Of a stretch of DNA of 64,000 nt, positions 53,666-64,000 are shown in pieces. The position numbers were made by a program, and so were the translations under genes. The DNA is from Symbiodinium natans (Eukaryota; Sar; Dinophyceae; Suessiales; Symbiodiniaceae). How positions within the stretch are numbered: the first letter of the stretch is position 1; every line of letters starts with the position of its first letter. The notes under the pieces are model-generated. The model was not told where the DNA came from. It worked only from the letters and a program-made list of their open reading frames with translations, and ran no database searches. The DNA lies in contig CAJNDS010000613.1 of assembly GCA_905221605.1 (NCBI GenBank), forward strand, positions 187,501-251,500, given 5' to 3'.

Positions 53666-54305
53666 GGGGCAGGACACGTAACCGAAGCTCTACTTGAAGG
53701 GCCAAGGGTTCAGAGGGTTCGGGTTTTTGTTTGGACCTTGGGGGGGCTTAGAGTAAAACCAGCCGTTGCATACGGGACCTCAACCCTGTCACCCCATAAG
53801 CCTATAACCCTATTCCCTCAACGCCCACCCTAAACCCTAAACCCTAAACCCTCAACCCTAAACTTGGCCCGCTGCGGTAGAAGCTCTTGTTGTCGTAGAG
53901 TCCAGCCTTCACCGCCTGTAGCCGGCCCGGTCGGACCAAGCCCAAGATGCGACCTAAGCCTGAAACCCTAAACCCTAAACCCCAGACCCTAAAACCTAAA
54001 CCCGAAACCCTAAACCCGAAACCCTAAACCCTAAACCCTAGACCCTATACCCTATAAACCCTAGACACAAAATATCTTCAGTTCTGAGGTTGGCATGGGG
54101 TGTCACAGGGCTCGAGCACTGAACGTCTCACAACACATCTAGAGCTTGCTGTACCTTCCTTGACCCAGGCCCCGCTCACCCTGAACCCCAAACCAGGATG
54201 AGGGGCTCATATTCTGCCGGATATGGCGCACTAACACAATGCTGTGTGGATGTGCGTTGGGCCTGGAAGGGTTCAGGCTTTGGGGTTTAGGGTTTAGGGT
54301 TTGGG

Positions 54306-54498
54306 CGTTTAGGCGTTTAGGGGTTTAGGGGTTTAGGGGTTTAGGGGTTTAGGGGTTTAGGGGTTTAGGGGTTTAGGGGTTTAGGGGTTTAGGGGTTTAG
54401 GGGTTTAGGGGTTTAGGGGTTTAGGGGTTAGGGGTTTAGGGGTTTAGGGGTTTAGGGGTTTAGGGGTTTAGGGGTTTAGGGGTTTAGGTTTTTAGGGG
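54306..54498 (+). repeat. TTTAGGGG octamer array, about 23 copies
   Basis: Same octamer as 12299-12805 in the opposite orientation. One unit lacks a T. Confidence 0.96.
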
Positions 54499-54857
54499 TT
54501 CAGGGTTCAGACGAGCTCGCTGCACCTTGAGAATGTATTCCACCGTGATCGGGGCAGAATCCGGCCTCCGCTGGGATTGTTTTGCGGCTGGGGGGGGGGG
54601 GGGGGTTGGGGGTGTAGGAGATGGGGCTTCTACCTCAGAACCCCATTTCTGGGGAGCATAGATCAACGAAAAAGCTCAACCCCAAATCCTAAATCCTGGC
54701 GGGTCCACAACAGACCCGCGCAAAACTGTGGCCCCACCAGCAAACCTGAGATGCAGGACTTAGGTCACCGCCTTTAGTGTTGAGAAATTACGCCTTTCTG
54801 CTCCAAAGCAAGAACTTCCAGCCATTTCTGCCCAGAAGAAGGTTCAACCTTTTCGGA

Positions 54858-55195
54858 ACGGATTAGACGATGTAAACCATGGACGTCATCATGCTTGGGC
54901 CATGGATGCTCTCTTCTCATCAGAGCAGAATAGACCATGGACGTCATCATGCTTGGACCCTGGATGCTCTCTTCCCAGAACGGAGTAGACCATGGACGTC
55001 ATCATGGTTGGGCCATGGCAGTACAGAAAACATGTATGTAGACCATGGACGTCATCATGCTTGGGCCATGGATGCTCTCTTCTCATCAGAACAGAGTAGA
55101 CCATGGACGTCATCATGCTTGGGCCATGGATACTCTCTTCCCAGAACGGATTTGACTATGGACGTCATCATGGTTGGGCCATGGATGCTCTCTTC
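54858..55195 (+). repeat. ~50-65-bp minisatellite, six copies
   Basis: Each unit starts ACCATGGACGTCATCATGCT (or CTATGGACGTC...) and continues TTGGGCCATGGATGCTCTCTTC. Linkers between units vary (CATCAGAGCAGAATAG, CCAGAACGGAGTAG). Unit lengths are not multiples of three, so the 139-codon ORF over it changes frame from unit to unit and is not credible as a protein. Confidence 0.93.
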
Positions 55196-55567
55196 TGACT
55201 ATGGTGAAGCAAACGTGTTATTTTTGACCCAGGGCTGGGCAGAAGCGGATGCAAGCAAGACAGGGCTTAGTCTAGGACACGTCGAAAGTGCGAAGTAGTG
55301 CAAAAAAACCCACAATACCAGTGCAGTCTACGGATGCCCGAAAAAAATGTTGGATAATTTTGGATGAAAAATGCGGGGATGAGGTGATGGGCGAAACCCA
55401 GGAAACATCGGTATTTGCAGGGGATTCTAACGCGTGGGTCTGTTATGGCCCCGCCTAGTCCTAAATCCCTCGCTCCTAAATCCTTTTCTTGAAACCCCAA
55501 ACCCCAAACCCTAAACCCCAAACCCTAAACGCCTGCATCTTAAACCCCAAACCCGAGACCCCAAACC

Positions 55568-55601
55568 CTAAACCGGTAAGTACCCATGAACCTCCAAGTG
55601 A
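55568..55601 (-). mobile_element. Family A terminus
   Basis: GGTAAGTACCCATGAACCTCCAAGT; the partner end is not evident. Confidence 0.6.
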
Positions 55602-56029
55602 TTGTCTGACGCGCTGTTTTGCAGTCGGCGGTTTAGGCTTCAGGGTCTAGGGGTTCCAGGATCATTTATCTGCTACCTATGTCGGGTTGAGGGCATAATA
55701 TACCCTGTCTGCAGAGCTATGATGGCTGGTTGAGGTTGTCCAGGTAAGCCGTACATGTTTAAAATAAGCGCGTCCAATGAGGAGGTCGATGAAGACGTGC
55801 AATATCGATTGAGACTGCATCAAGCCACCTTCAGTGAGCTGTGCCATCTGCTTGAAGCTCGGGGCAGATGCTGTGGACGAGTTGCGACCCAACGTCGCTA
55901 AACCCTAAAGTTTAGGGTTTAGGGTTTAGGGTTTAGGGTTTAGGGTTTAGGGTTTAGGGTTTAGGGTTTAGGGTTTAGGGTTTAGGGTTTAGGGTTTAGG
56001 GACGCATGGCCTGAATGCCTGGAGGCCTT

Positions 56030-56570
56030 TCTAGCAAGCTCGGCCTCTTAGGGGTTAAGATGTAGCATGGCATCATGGGGGAGGTGTTCACGTGAACAAG
56101 GATGTAGCGGTGCAAAGCGCCTGCAGCGTGGCACTCTAGCACCTCGCTAGGCCTTAGATCCTTGACTTCTCAGATGGAGCTGTTGACGGCTGACTTTGCA
56201 CAAATCTTATCCCTCTCCCACTGCAGTCACAAGGAGCTTTCCCTGAAAAATCATGCGGCTTTGCTCAAAAATCGAGCTTCTGAGAAAGCATCGAAAACCA
56301 ACTCGCCACCAGCAATGTGCCCCCTGATCAAAAATGGCTCGCCTTGGGCGAGGCAGCATGCCTCCTTCTATGGTGTAGGACTTCGGGGCTCGGAGCCAAA
56401 GGCGTAAAGCCAGCTGTCCTCAGACCCTTGCACCTACAGTTTTTCTTCGTTCCCTCTCTAAGCCTTCAAACCCAGTTTAAAGGTGTTGGCTTTTCGTTCC
56501 GGGGGAACATCCGAAACCCCAACCCTCAAGCCTGAACCCTGGCGCCTCCTTTAGACTAGCCTGGGAACCG
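56030..56570. other. Unique segment with ORFs of 72-81 codons, strand unclear
   Basis: Plus frames starting near 56162 read MELLTADFAQILSLSHCSHK and KNHAALLKNRASEKASKTNS, with reasonable composition but without evident flanking splice sites. Possibly an exon of an unrecognised gene. Confidence 0.3.
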
Positions 56571-56896
56571 GAAAACTCGAATTTCCTCTGTCCTTCCCTA
56601 AACCCTAAACCCTAAGCCCTAGACCCTAAACCCTGAACCCTAGACCTTAAACAATCCGGCGGAGGTCTGCAGATCTGGCCCTGAGGCTGTTATGAAAAAC
56701 CTGAATTCTCAAGCTGGAGCCCCTGAGCATCTCTGGCTTATTCAATCGGGACGCCTTTAGGGTTTTAAAGTTCAGGGCTAAGGATCTCTCAGGTTTAGGG
56801 TCCAGAGCAGCTTCTGGTACACACCCTGTACTAATTATATAAGAATAGCTATATTCCTGCCAGCTGGGATGATGGTAGGGTCGTAGGGTTTAGGTT

Positions 56897-56972
56897 GGGA
56901 TGTTCTAAATTCTAGTACCTCCTATTCTAATCCCCAGTCGGGACTGTTAGTACAAGGGGGAACATCCCAAGG
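56897..56972. mobile_element. Family E dispersed element
   Basis: GGGATGTTCTAAATTCTAGTACC and ACTGTTAGTACAAGGGGGAACATCCCA form inverted ends (GGGATGTTC / GAACATCCC). Confidence 0.8.
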
Positions 56973-57454
56973 TTTAGGGTTTAGGGGTTGAAGGCTTAGG
57001 GCCGGCTGCTCGGTGTCCAGCTATGTACATGTGAGGCACGGCGCATGGAGAGCCACTGCTGATGCAGAGCCGCAAGCCGCGAATGCTCGCTCTCAGAATA
57101 GTGAGTGGTCTAGTTAGGCGCTTACTTGGCGTAAACCCAACGGACCCTGAAAGACCTCGAGCCCTAAGCTAGTTCATGGTTAGGATAGTATTTAACATTT
57201 AAGTTTCTATTCCTTATTGAGTTTAAGTACCCTTAAACTATGACAGAGTAAGTCCCCCCCAGGAGGGTGCCCTAAACTCCTCTGAGTGCAAGCTGGAGCC
57301 CTGGCTCATTGCAGGCAGTGGGTTCTTCTAGCCTGCCCTCACCGAGATCACCGTGCCGTTCTTTAAGCGTTTCCTGAGGCAAAATGGGTAAACAGCACTT
57401 GGCTCAGCATCGCGAAACATGGAGCTGGCTGAGGAAAAGGCGTTTCTGAAGGGT

Positions 57455-57590
57455 TTAGGGTTTAGGGTTTAGGGTTTAGGGTTTAGGGTTTAGGGTTTAG
57501 GGTTTAGGGTTTAGGGTTTAGGGTTTAGGGTTTAGGGTTTAGGGTTTAGGGTTTAGGGGTTTAGGGGTTTAGGGGTTTAGGGTTTAGGGT
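57455..57590 (+). repeat. TTTAGGG array ending in TTTAGGGG units
   Basis: About 14 heptamers, three octamers, then heptamers again. Confidence 0.95.
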
Positions 57591-58540
57591 TTCTGCATGA
57601 AGCCGTGCTTCGACGATAGCTAGCAACCACAAGAACGCCCCATCGCAAGCCAGAGGCCAGGAAACCCCAAATGAAAAAAAATGCGAACCCTGAAGTGCTC
57701 TAAACTGCCCGAACCTCGATGATGTCAATCCTGTGGGCCCGAAACCCTGAACCCCAAAGCCTCAAATCCGCCCTAAACCCTAAACCCTAAACCCTAAACC
57801 CTAAACCCTAAACCCTAAACCCTAAACCTCAAACCCCAAACCCTAAACGCTATAAACCCTAAACCTCAAACACTAAACTCCGTAACACCGCTCCCAAGTG
57901 CCCCACTTCTTCCACATTTCAGCGACCGCGGGGGCTGGGGCGTGCGAAGCCTGCAGCAGTGTCGGCTTTAGGTTTAGGGTTTAGGGTTTAGGGTTTAGGG
58001 TTTAGGGTTTAGGGTTTAGGGTTTAGGGTTTAGGGTTTAGGGTTTAGGGTTTAGGGTTTAGGGCTTAGGGCTTAGGGTTTAGGGTTTAGGGTTTAGTATA
58101 CTAGACCCAGGCTTCAGGGAGGATGGCAAGATGTCAGAAGCTAGGTTTACAATCTAGCATGGCTATCACCGGAGAGTGTAACATTTCGACCGCATGGTCG
58201 TCACGAGCTTCAACTGAATCGTGGGGTTCGCTCGCCTTCGCGAAGGCCACCATCTACCCTAAGCCCGTTCTCTTCGGACTTTCATTGAGGCAGGAGGGCT
58301 TGGTTTCAGGCTGTGTCACATCCGCGCATGCCACTGCAAAATGCGTCGTGTGGTGTGCGCCAATGTTCAGGCTCCCTCCCAAAAGCCCACCCAGTTTCTG
58401 GCCTTGTTGGAAAAAGATATGGGTGGGTACCCCTTATATACCCCAAAACGGTCTCTAACAAGCCTTGATCATAATATCCCCAAGTGCCTCCCCATACTTG
58501 CAGAAAGTTGGTGCTTCGGTCTGACATATTTGGAATTAAA

Positions 58541-58800
58541 CCCTCAACCCTAAACCCTATAAACCCTATAAACCCTATGAACCCTATAGACCCTAAACCC
58601 TATACACCCTAAACCCTATAAACCCTGAACAACCCCTATAAACCCTATAAACCCTTAACAAACCCTTGACAGACTCAAAGCAGGGCGATCCTAAAGCCCC
58701 ATAAACCCTATAAACCCTATAAACCCTATGAACCTTATAAACCCTATAAACCCTTAACAGACCCTAAACCCTATAAACCCTTGAACATGCCCAAAGCAGG
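58541..58800 (-). repeat. CCCTATAAA nonamer tract with an internal duplication
   Basis: Repeated CCCTATAAA/CCCTATGAA units. The segment CAAAGCAGGGCGATCCTA occurs at 58675 and 58790, showing duplication of a ~115-bp block. Confidence 0.9.
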
Positions 58801-59499
58801 GCGATCCTAGAGTCCAAAGAGCGGCCTGTGATGCTGCGTCCCCAGTGTCATGCAGCAGATCACCCGACCTTCAGTTCCGAGGAAGCAAAGTTGCTCAAAC
58901 CTGCACGTAGGGTTTAGGGTTTAGGGTTTCGGATTTAGGTTTTAGGGTTGGTAGTTCCTGTAGCATGGGCCCCTTAAAAAGGGACATATACCCCCCCCTG
59001 AATGCCCTACACAACCCAAGGCCCCATACTTCAGAATCCTGTAAAGAAGGTAAGGGACCACAATGTGTCATGAAGGGAACATGGTCCCTAAACCCTGAAT
59101 CCTAGATTCCAAGCCCTAAACCCTACCCCACCCAGGTTGAGAGTAGTAACCTAAGGAAAAACTGAGTGTCCTCTTTGCTTAATAATGGGATTTAGAGGGG
59201 CCTAAACCCCCGCATAAAAAACGGTCCAAATGTAGAGTGAGTTTGAGTTTAGGGCTGAGGGCTGAGGGCTGCGGGCGGACGTCAAGTTGCAAAGCTGGGC
59301 TATGCCGGCTATGCATCATTTCTTGACTGTCAGGGCTTCTAGGCCTTGGGGTTTAAGGCTGGTTTTCGGGTGTTCCGGGTTCAGGGCTGCGGGTTGAGAG
59401 TTTAGTGTTTAGCCCTCAACGCAGGCCAAAATGGCTGAATTCATGGGTTTTCCTGAGTTTGGGGGGCTTTCGGGCGAGGAGGGCTGGGGGCAGGTCTAG

Positions 59500-59530
59500 G
59501 GCAACTTGAAGCTCCTTAACGGCGACCTAG
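59500..59530 (+). CDS. Candidate micro-exon (GNLKLLNGDL)
   Basis: GTCTAG| acceptor and CTAG|GTAAGT donor. Just upstream, ATG at about 59431 opens MAEFMGFPEFGGLSGEEGWG in the same frame, with one TAG between; the relation of the two is unclear. Confidence 0.3.
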
Positions 59531-61202
59531 GTAAGTCCAGCCATGGCCGTAAGTAAAGCTCTGAGCACTTTCAAATATCTGGTCCCGCCAATGAAAGGAT
59601 TTGGTATTCACACACCCCCCCCACCCCGGCTCTCAACCTCGAAAACCCCAAACCCTAAACCCTAAACACCAAACCCAGGCCGAGATTTGTGTAAACCCTA
59701 AACCAACCTAAAACCCGAACTAAACCCCAAACTCCTATGCAAAAAAATATGGAAACCCCAGGGCCCCGGGCCAGGCGTCGTGCGGACTCCCAGGCGGTGT
59801 CCAACGAGTCTGTCGCGGGGTCCGGAGATTGAGATGTGGAGGGGAACCCTAGTGAAACCCTAAACCCTAACCCCCAACCCCAAACCCCAAACCCCAAACC
59901 CTAAACCCCAAACCCCAAACCGTAAACCCTGAACCCTAAACCCTAACCCTGAACCCTACACCCTAAACCCTAGACCCTACCCCCTAAACTTTACCCCCTA
60001 AACGCCCTAAACCTTAAACCCTTTGTGGAATAGGAAGCTCCCACAAAAACGTTCGGCCTCGCCAGTCTCGGCGTTGACATAGTAGGTCCTGGGCGGATCT
60101 TGTTGGGTTACAGAGTTTCGGGTTTAGTTCAGGGTTTAGGGCTTCGGGGAGTTTAGGGTTTAGGGCTTTGGGTTCGGGGCCATCTACTCAGAGTCAGGGT
60201 CAGTCAGGGAACGCGATTCTCGAATTATTCTGACACTTTCTGATTCAACACTTCTGAGGCTTGAAATTGTGCGCGCGGAGCTGACGGAAAGGATTGTAGG
60301 GCTTATATCAGGGTAGATCCCAAGGTCTCGCCGCACCTAAGTAGCCTAGGAATAACAAGGGCAGCCCCTTTGTCAAAAAAACAAAGTGCCTTTTTTTGGG
60401 AGCCGAGCACACTAACAGAAGGGACTTGGGGGTTTAGGGCTTAGGGCTTAGGGCTTAGGGTTCGGGTTTTGGGGGGGGGGGGGGGGTCTGGAGGCTAACG
60501 GTCCCAGCCTTGCTCCTGGTAAGGATCGCCGCTGCGATCGACCCGCAACGTTGGAACCCCTTATTTCCCCTTTGATACCCCAAAAGCCCCACAGGCCCAT
60601 GAAGACTTCAGAACCTAAACCCCCTAAACCCCCTAAACCCTAAACCCTAAACCCCAAACACCAAACCCCAAACCCCAAACCCTAAACCCTAAACCCGCCA
60701 TGTAATTATCGTAAGGGTTTACTTGGACCACTGGAACGGCATTAGGAGGTCGTCGTGATATTTGAAGGACCACCCCCGTGACATCTTGAAAGGGTTTATT
60801 GCTTCGGGCTTAGGGCTTGAGGGCTCAGGGCTTAAGAGCTTAGTCCAGGGCTTGGGGCTTCTGTAGGGCTCAGGATTCAGCACGACTTTGCTTCAGGTGA
60901 GAGGTGGCCCAATCACCGCATCTAGCAGACTTACAAAGCTTGCATCCCCAACGCCTGGAACACAAAACCCAAAGCCCCCGAAACCTTGAAACCCCCAACC
61001 TCCCACCCCCCAACCCCAAGACGAAGCCCTGAACAGCCCTCGGCCCCCGAGCGCCAAAAGAAGCCCCGAAGTGGTTTAGGGTTTAGGGTTTAGGGTTTAG
61101 GGTTTAGGGTTTAGGGTTTAGGGTTTAGGGTTTAGGGTTTAGGGTTTAGGGTTTAGGGTTTAGGTGTTAAGGTCTCGGCACCCTACGACTCATGGGCTCG
61201 GC

Positions 61203-61439
61203 ATGAAATGCCTGCATTTGGTACCCTTTCTTCTCGCAGTCTGCGGAAGCTGCAAAAGCGATCGGCGTGCGCGTCCTATAATCCCCATCATCCCTAAGCC
61301 ACCCACTTTGGAGTGGGACGTGTGGGCGGTGCTCAGAGGGCTCCGGGTTCAGAAGCCCTCCGAAACCCTAAACTCAGGTAAGCCCCCATACAGAGATGGT
61401 GTCCTCCAGACCAAAGTATATTTGCAGTGGAGGCCCTAA
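61203..61439 (+). CDS. Small protein with apparent signal peptide
   Basis: ATG opens MKCLHLVPFLLAVCGSCKSD, a classic short signal-peptide pattern (basic n-region, hydrophobic core, small residues at the cut). It continues ARPIIPIIPKPPTLEWDVWA and on to TAA after 78 codons. A good donor (CAG|GTAAGC) at 61378 could end a first exon there instead, after ...SETLNS. The codons for ETLNS come from an AAACCCTAAAC telomere-like word inside the coding frame. Secreted or ER-targeted product inferred; family unknown. Confidence 0.45.
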   Translation: MKCLHLVPFLLAVCGSCKSDRRARPIIPIIPKPPTLEWDVWAVLRGLRVQKPSETLNSGKPPYRDGVLQTKVYLQWRP

Positions 61440-61867
61440 ACCCTAAACCCTATACCCTAACTCCCAAAGCTGTGATGAGAGGCGGCCTACTCCCGTAAGC
61501 CCTAAGCCCTGAACCCTTTTTGCAGGGTGGGGGGGGGGGAGGGCTTAGCGTTAGGGGGGGTGGGGAAGGGGGGGGGGTTGAAAAGTTCTTCTGATGCCAC
61601 AGTCTGCCAAGAGCATCACTGGCTGCCTGGTGATCTGTACCTGGGGAGCTTGGCAGGGCGGCACAGTCAAGCCAAATCCTCAAAACCCCTACCCCAAAGG
61701 CGATAAACCCGAAGCCCAACACAGTAAACTGAGGCTCGGTAGGACCCAGAGGGGGAGTTTGGGGGGCTCAGAGGACTCTCAAGCTTTGGGGTCTGAAACT
61801 CGGGATTCTTGGGGCTTTTGGCTTTGAGGCATCTGGTTTCGGGCTTGAGTTGGGCTTTGTGAGCCCG

Positions 61868-62025
61868 GTTTAGGGTTTAGGGTTTAGGGTCTAGGGTCTA
61901 GGGTGGGTTTAGGGTTTAGGGTTTAGGTTTAGGGTTTAGGGTTTAGGGTTTAGGGTTTAGGGTTTAGGGTTTAGGGTTTAGGGTTTAGGGTTTAGGGTTT
62001 AGGGTTTAGGGTTTAGGGTTTGGGG
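61868..62025 (+). repeat. TTTAGGG array, about 20 copies
   Basis: Interrupted by two TCTAGGG units and one missing T. Confidence 0.95.
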
Positions 62026-62296
62026 TACCTAAACCCCATCATGCCCACAAGTCTGCAGCGGCGGCACAAGGCATCGACCAGGTGATCCTGCACATGAAAG
62101 ACACACCCCCGGAACGATTTCAAGAGGGCTGATAAGGGGGTTCAGGATTGGGCTTCTCGGGCTCTCTTACACGAGAACCACCGAACACCCGACTGTCGGG
62201 TTCGGGGCTTCGGGCCCTTTCGGTATTTAATGGCTTGGGGCTTGGTTTAGGCCTTCGGGTTTCTGGGCTCTCTGACTTTAGGGCTTACTGTGGGGC

Positions 62297-62380
62297 TTAC
62301 TTGGAGGTTCATGGGTTCTCACAAAGTAGGGTTGAAAAGTGGTGTAACTGTGGTTCTAACCTCTTTTAGGGTACTCGTAC
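62297..62380. mobile_element. Family A element, left part, abutting family B
   Basis: ACTTGGAGGTTCATGGGTTCTCACAAAGTAGGG, then a GGTTCTAACC centre. Its right side is replaced by the start of a family B copy. Confidence 0.7.
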
Positions 62381-62486
62381 CTAGTTGCTGAGTGTCCTGG
62401 GCCAAAACGTTAGAACCTTTCAATTATGGTAGGATTACATCTACTCCAAAAGGCTAAAAGGTTACCTACTCAGTGACTAAGCGTAT
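62379..62486. mobile_element. Family B element
   Basis: CCTAGTTGCTGAGTGTC at the left is inverted as CTACTCAGTGACTAAG at the right. The interior is diverged from the other two copies. Confidence 0.7.
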
Positions 62487-62739
62487 CCAATTGGGTTTGA
62501 TGGTTCGGGAGGATCCAAGCTCTAGGGGGCGCGTTGGTGCCTGAATGAACCCTACAATCAGGATCACCCTAAACCCTAAACCCTAAACCCCAAACCCTAG
62601 ACCCCAAAACTGCTGGAATCTGGTTTCAGCACACATGGACCATAGCCCACCCTGGGGCGAATACGGGAACCTCTTTTTTAGCATTACAAAGGCTTCCAGC
62701 CTCCGTCCTACATGAATCCTAAACGCTGAAACCTACACC

Positions 62740-62855
62740 CCAAGAGCAACCTAGGAACAAAAAAGGGTGCACTTGTTTGGTCTAAAGCGGCTTTGAAGGG
62801 AACCTAAACCCTAACAAAAGGGTAATAAGGGCTAATAAAGGCTCCTGGAACCAAG
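62740..62855. mobile_element. Family D element
   Basis: CAAGAGCAACCTAGGAACAA, AGGGAACCTAAACCC and AAGGGTAATAAGGGC match the other copies. Confidence 0.7.
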
Positions 62856-64000
62856 CCAGCAGCCTCAAACACTCTCCACACCCACGGACCGCGCCTACGC
62901 TCTACTAGACTCTCACTTGAGGGTTGTTACAATTTTTACACTACTGCAAGTACCCATGAGCCTCCAAGTATAAACCTACAGAAAACCCCAAACGCCAAAA
63001 AACAAACCCTAAACCCCTAAACCCTAAACCCTAAACTCTGAATCCTACACCCTAAGCCTCAAACCCCAAACCCTAAACCCTAAACCCTAAACCCTAAACC
63101 TTCCATGGGAAGGGGTTCAGAAGCCTCCAAAGCTGCGCCCTCGGGCGTGGCCACATTCAAAGCGCTCTTGGAAGCCCTGGTCTCCGGGACCAAGTTGATC
63201 CTGAGTTTAGGGTTTAGGGTTTAGGGTTTAGGGTTAGGGTTTAGGGTTTAGGGTTTAGGGTTTAGGGTGTAGGGCTCAGGGTTCAGGGTTTAGGGTTTAG
63301 GGTTTCTAGGTTTAGGGTTTTTAAAGTCAAGGGAAAAGGGTTTTTGGTTTTAAGGGAAACTTGGCCTCAACCACTGTTTTCAGTTTAGGGTTTAGGGCCT
63401 GCCCCCCCCGAACCCAGAGTCCCCATTTCCCGAAACCCTTCACCCACTAAACCTCAACATCCCCGAGCACCAATGTTACAAACCCCGCACCCCAAACCGC
63501 TACACCCCATACCCTGAACCTAAACCCGATAGGTCCCAAACCCCAAACCCCCAAAAACCCCAAGCAAACCCCTTAAACCCAAAGAGTTCTACACCCCGAC
63601 TCCCCCTCGAACTTCCCACCAAAAAGGGTTGCTGAGCGACTGAGAGCCGCATGTGCTGACGCCGGGATCCACCCTCACATACCTTTGCTGGAGGGGGTGG
63701 GTTGTCCTTCAGGTACATCCCCCGTTCAGGGTTTAGGGTTTAGGGTTTAGGGTTTAGGGTTTAATGACTTGCGCTTCGGGCTGCACCATCTGGGGCTGCG
63801 TGTCCCCCATCCCTGTCCAGTTGAACTCGTCATCGCCAGGCTCGTCCTGCGCCAAAGTCAGCTGGGTTTAGGGTTTAGGGTTCAGGGTTCAGGGTTTAGG
63901 GTTTAGGAACGGGTCAACCCTGAACTGCAACGCGAAAGACGTTTGAAGTCGAGTGTGGGATTTAGGGGTGTAGCGCTCAAAGTAAGGGGCCTTCGGAGGA

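Larger units (their letters stand above)
1..64000. repeat. Dispersed interstitial telomere-type heptamer arrays (TTTAGGG/CCCTAAA)
   Basis: Runs of TTTAGGG or its complement occur throughout the window in both orientations, typically 3-20 copies, about every 200-600 bp. Larger near-perfect arrays are at 3925-4008, 7505-7612, 8262-8374, 14838-14927, 21310-21400, 24040-24150, 26682-26795, 37908-37995, 39203-39300, 48640-48724, 51195-51290, 55912-56000, 57455-57555, 57970-58065, 61075-61164 and 61921-62020 (TTTAGGG). In the CCCTAAA orientation they are at 5405-5505, 8690-8770, 18575-18657, 19198-19340, 20826-20956, 36957-37095, 39670-39812, 41932-42040 and 47043-47132. The motif is the telomere unit of plants and many alveolates. 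The alternation of direction and the unique DNA between arrays exclude a simple chromosome end. Confidence 0.97.

Noticed and set aside
54879-55298. 139-codon plus ORF
   Set aside because: Spans a minisatellite whose units change frame from copy to copy; no consistent peptide repeat.
1-64000. tRNA, rRNA or other structured RNA genes
   Set aside because: No stretch was recognised with confidence as tRNA- or rRNA-like by eye; a covariance search would be needed to exclude them.

Overview
The window is nuclear eukaryotic DNA with multi-exon, intron-rich genes and no bacterial operon or ribosome-binding-site organisation. Its dominant feature is the telomere-type heptamer TTTAGGG/CCCTAAA. Arrays of 2 to about 25 copies, in both orientations, recur every 200-600 bp from end to end, separated by unique segments of about 50-400 bp. 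This is not a chromosome end, because the arrays are short, alternate in direction and are spread over the whole 64 kb. TTTAGGG telomeres occur in the green lineage, in dinoflagellates, and in chromerids and apicomplexans including coccidia; Eimeria is known for dispersed AGGGTTT heptamers. The compact multi-exon genes, a probable GC-AG intron and the absence of CAG runs make an alveolate (dinoflagellate or chromerid) my favoured but unproven guess.

The one gene I recognise by homology is an eIF4E-family cap-binding protein on the minus strand (start codon at 4534, running left to at least 680). It has seven phase-compatible exons, and its introns hold telomeric arrays and small repeats. Elsewhere I report candidate exons (for example 8776-9061 +, 12161-13109 +, 14443-14941 +, 15291-15673 +, 25065-25811 -, 27919-28190 -, 32689-33161 +, 33401-33673 -, 35261-35465 +). 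They were chosen for open frame, protein-like composition, GT/AG boundaries and matching phase between neighbours. Many unique segments read plausibly on both strands, so single-exon strand calls are weak and are scored low. The strings of long ATG ORFs are mostly shadows or translated repeats.

Between exons lie telomeric arrays, including blocks in which one point variant has spread (CCCCTAAA, TTTAGGGG, TTTGGGG, TTTCGGG, TCTAGGG, TTAGGGC). There are also minisatellites (10 bp at 2031-2160, 8 bp at 10969-11072, about 31 bp at 13371-14047, about 60 bp at 54858-55195), two AT-rich islands (9839-10060 and 39905-40450), long G/C homopolymers, and at least eight families of small inverted-repeat (MITE-like) elements without transposase. 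Telomeric arrays are sometimes nested inside these elements, and sometimes flanked by short duplications of host sequence.

The most interesting idea is that TTTAGGG arrays act as portable spliceosomal introns. In the TTTAGGG sense every array supplies a GT donor (G|GTTTAG) and a TTTAG acceptor. Several arrays here appear to be whole introns of 27, 34, 90 and 146 nt, bounded by phase-compatible coding sequence. This is inference from sequence alone; RNA data would settle it.
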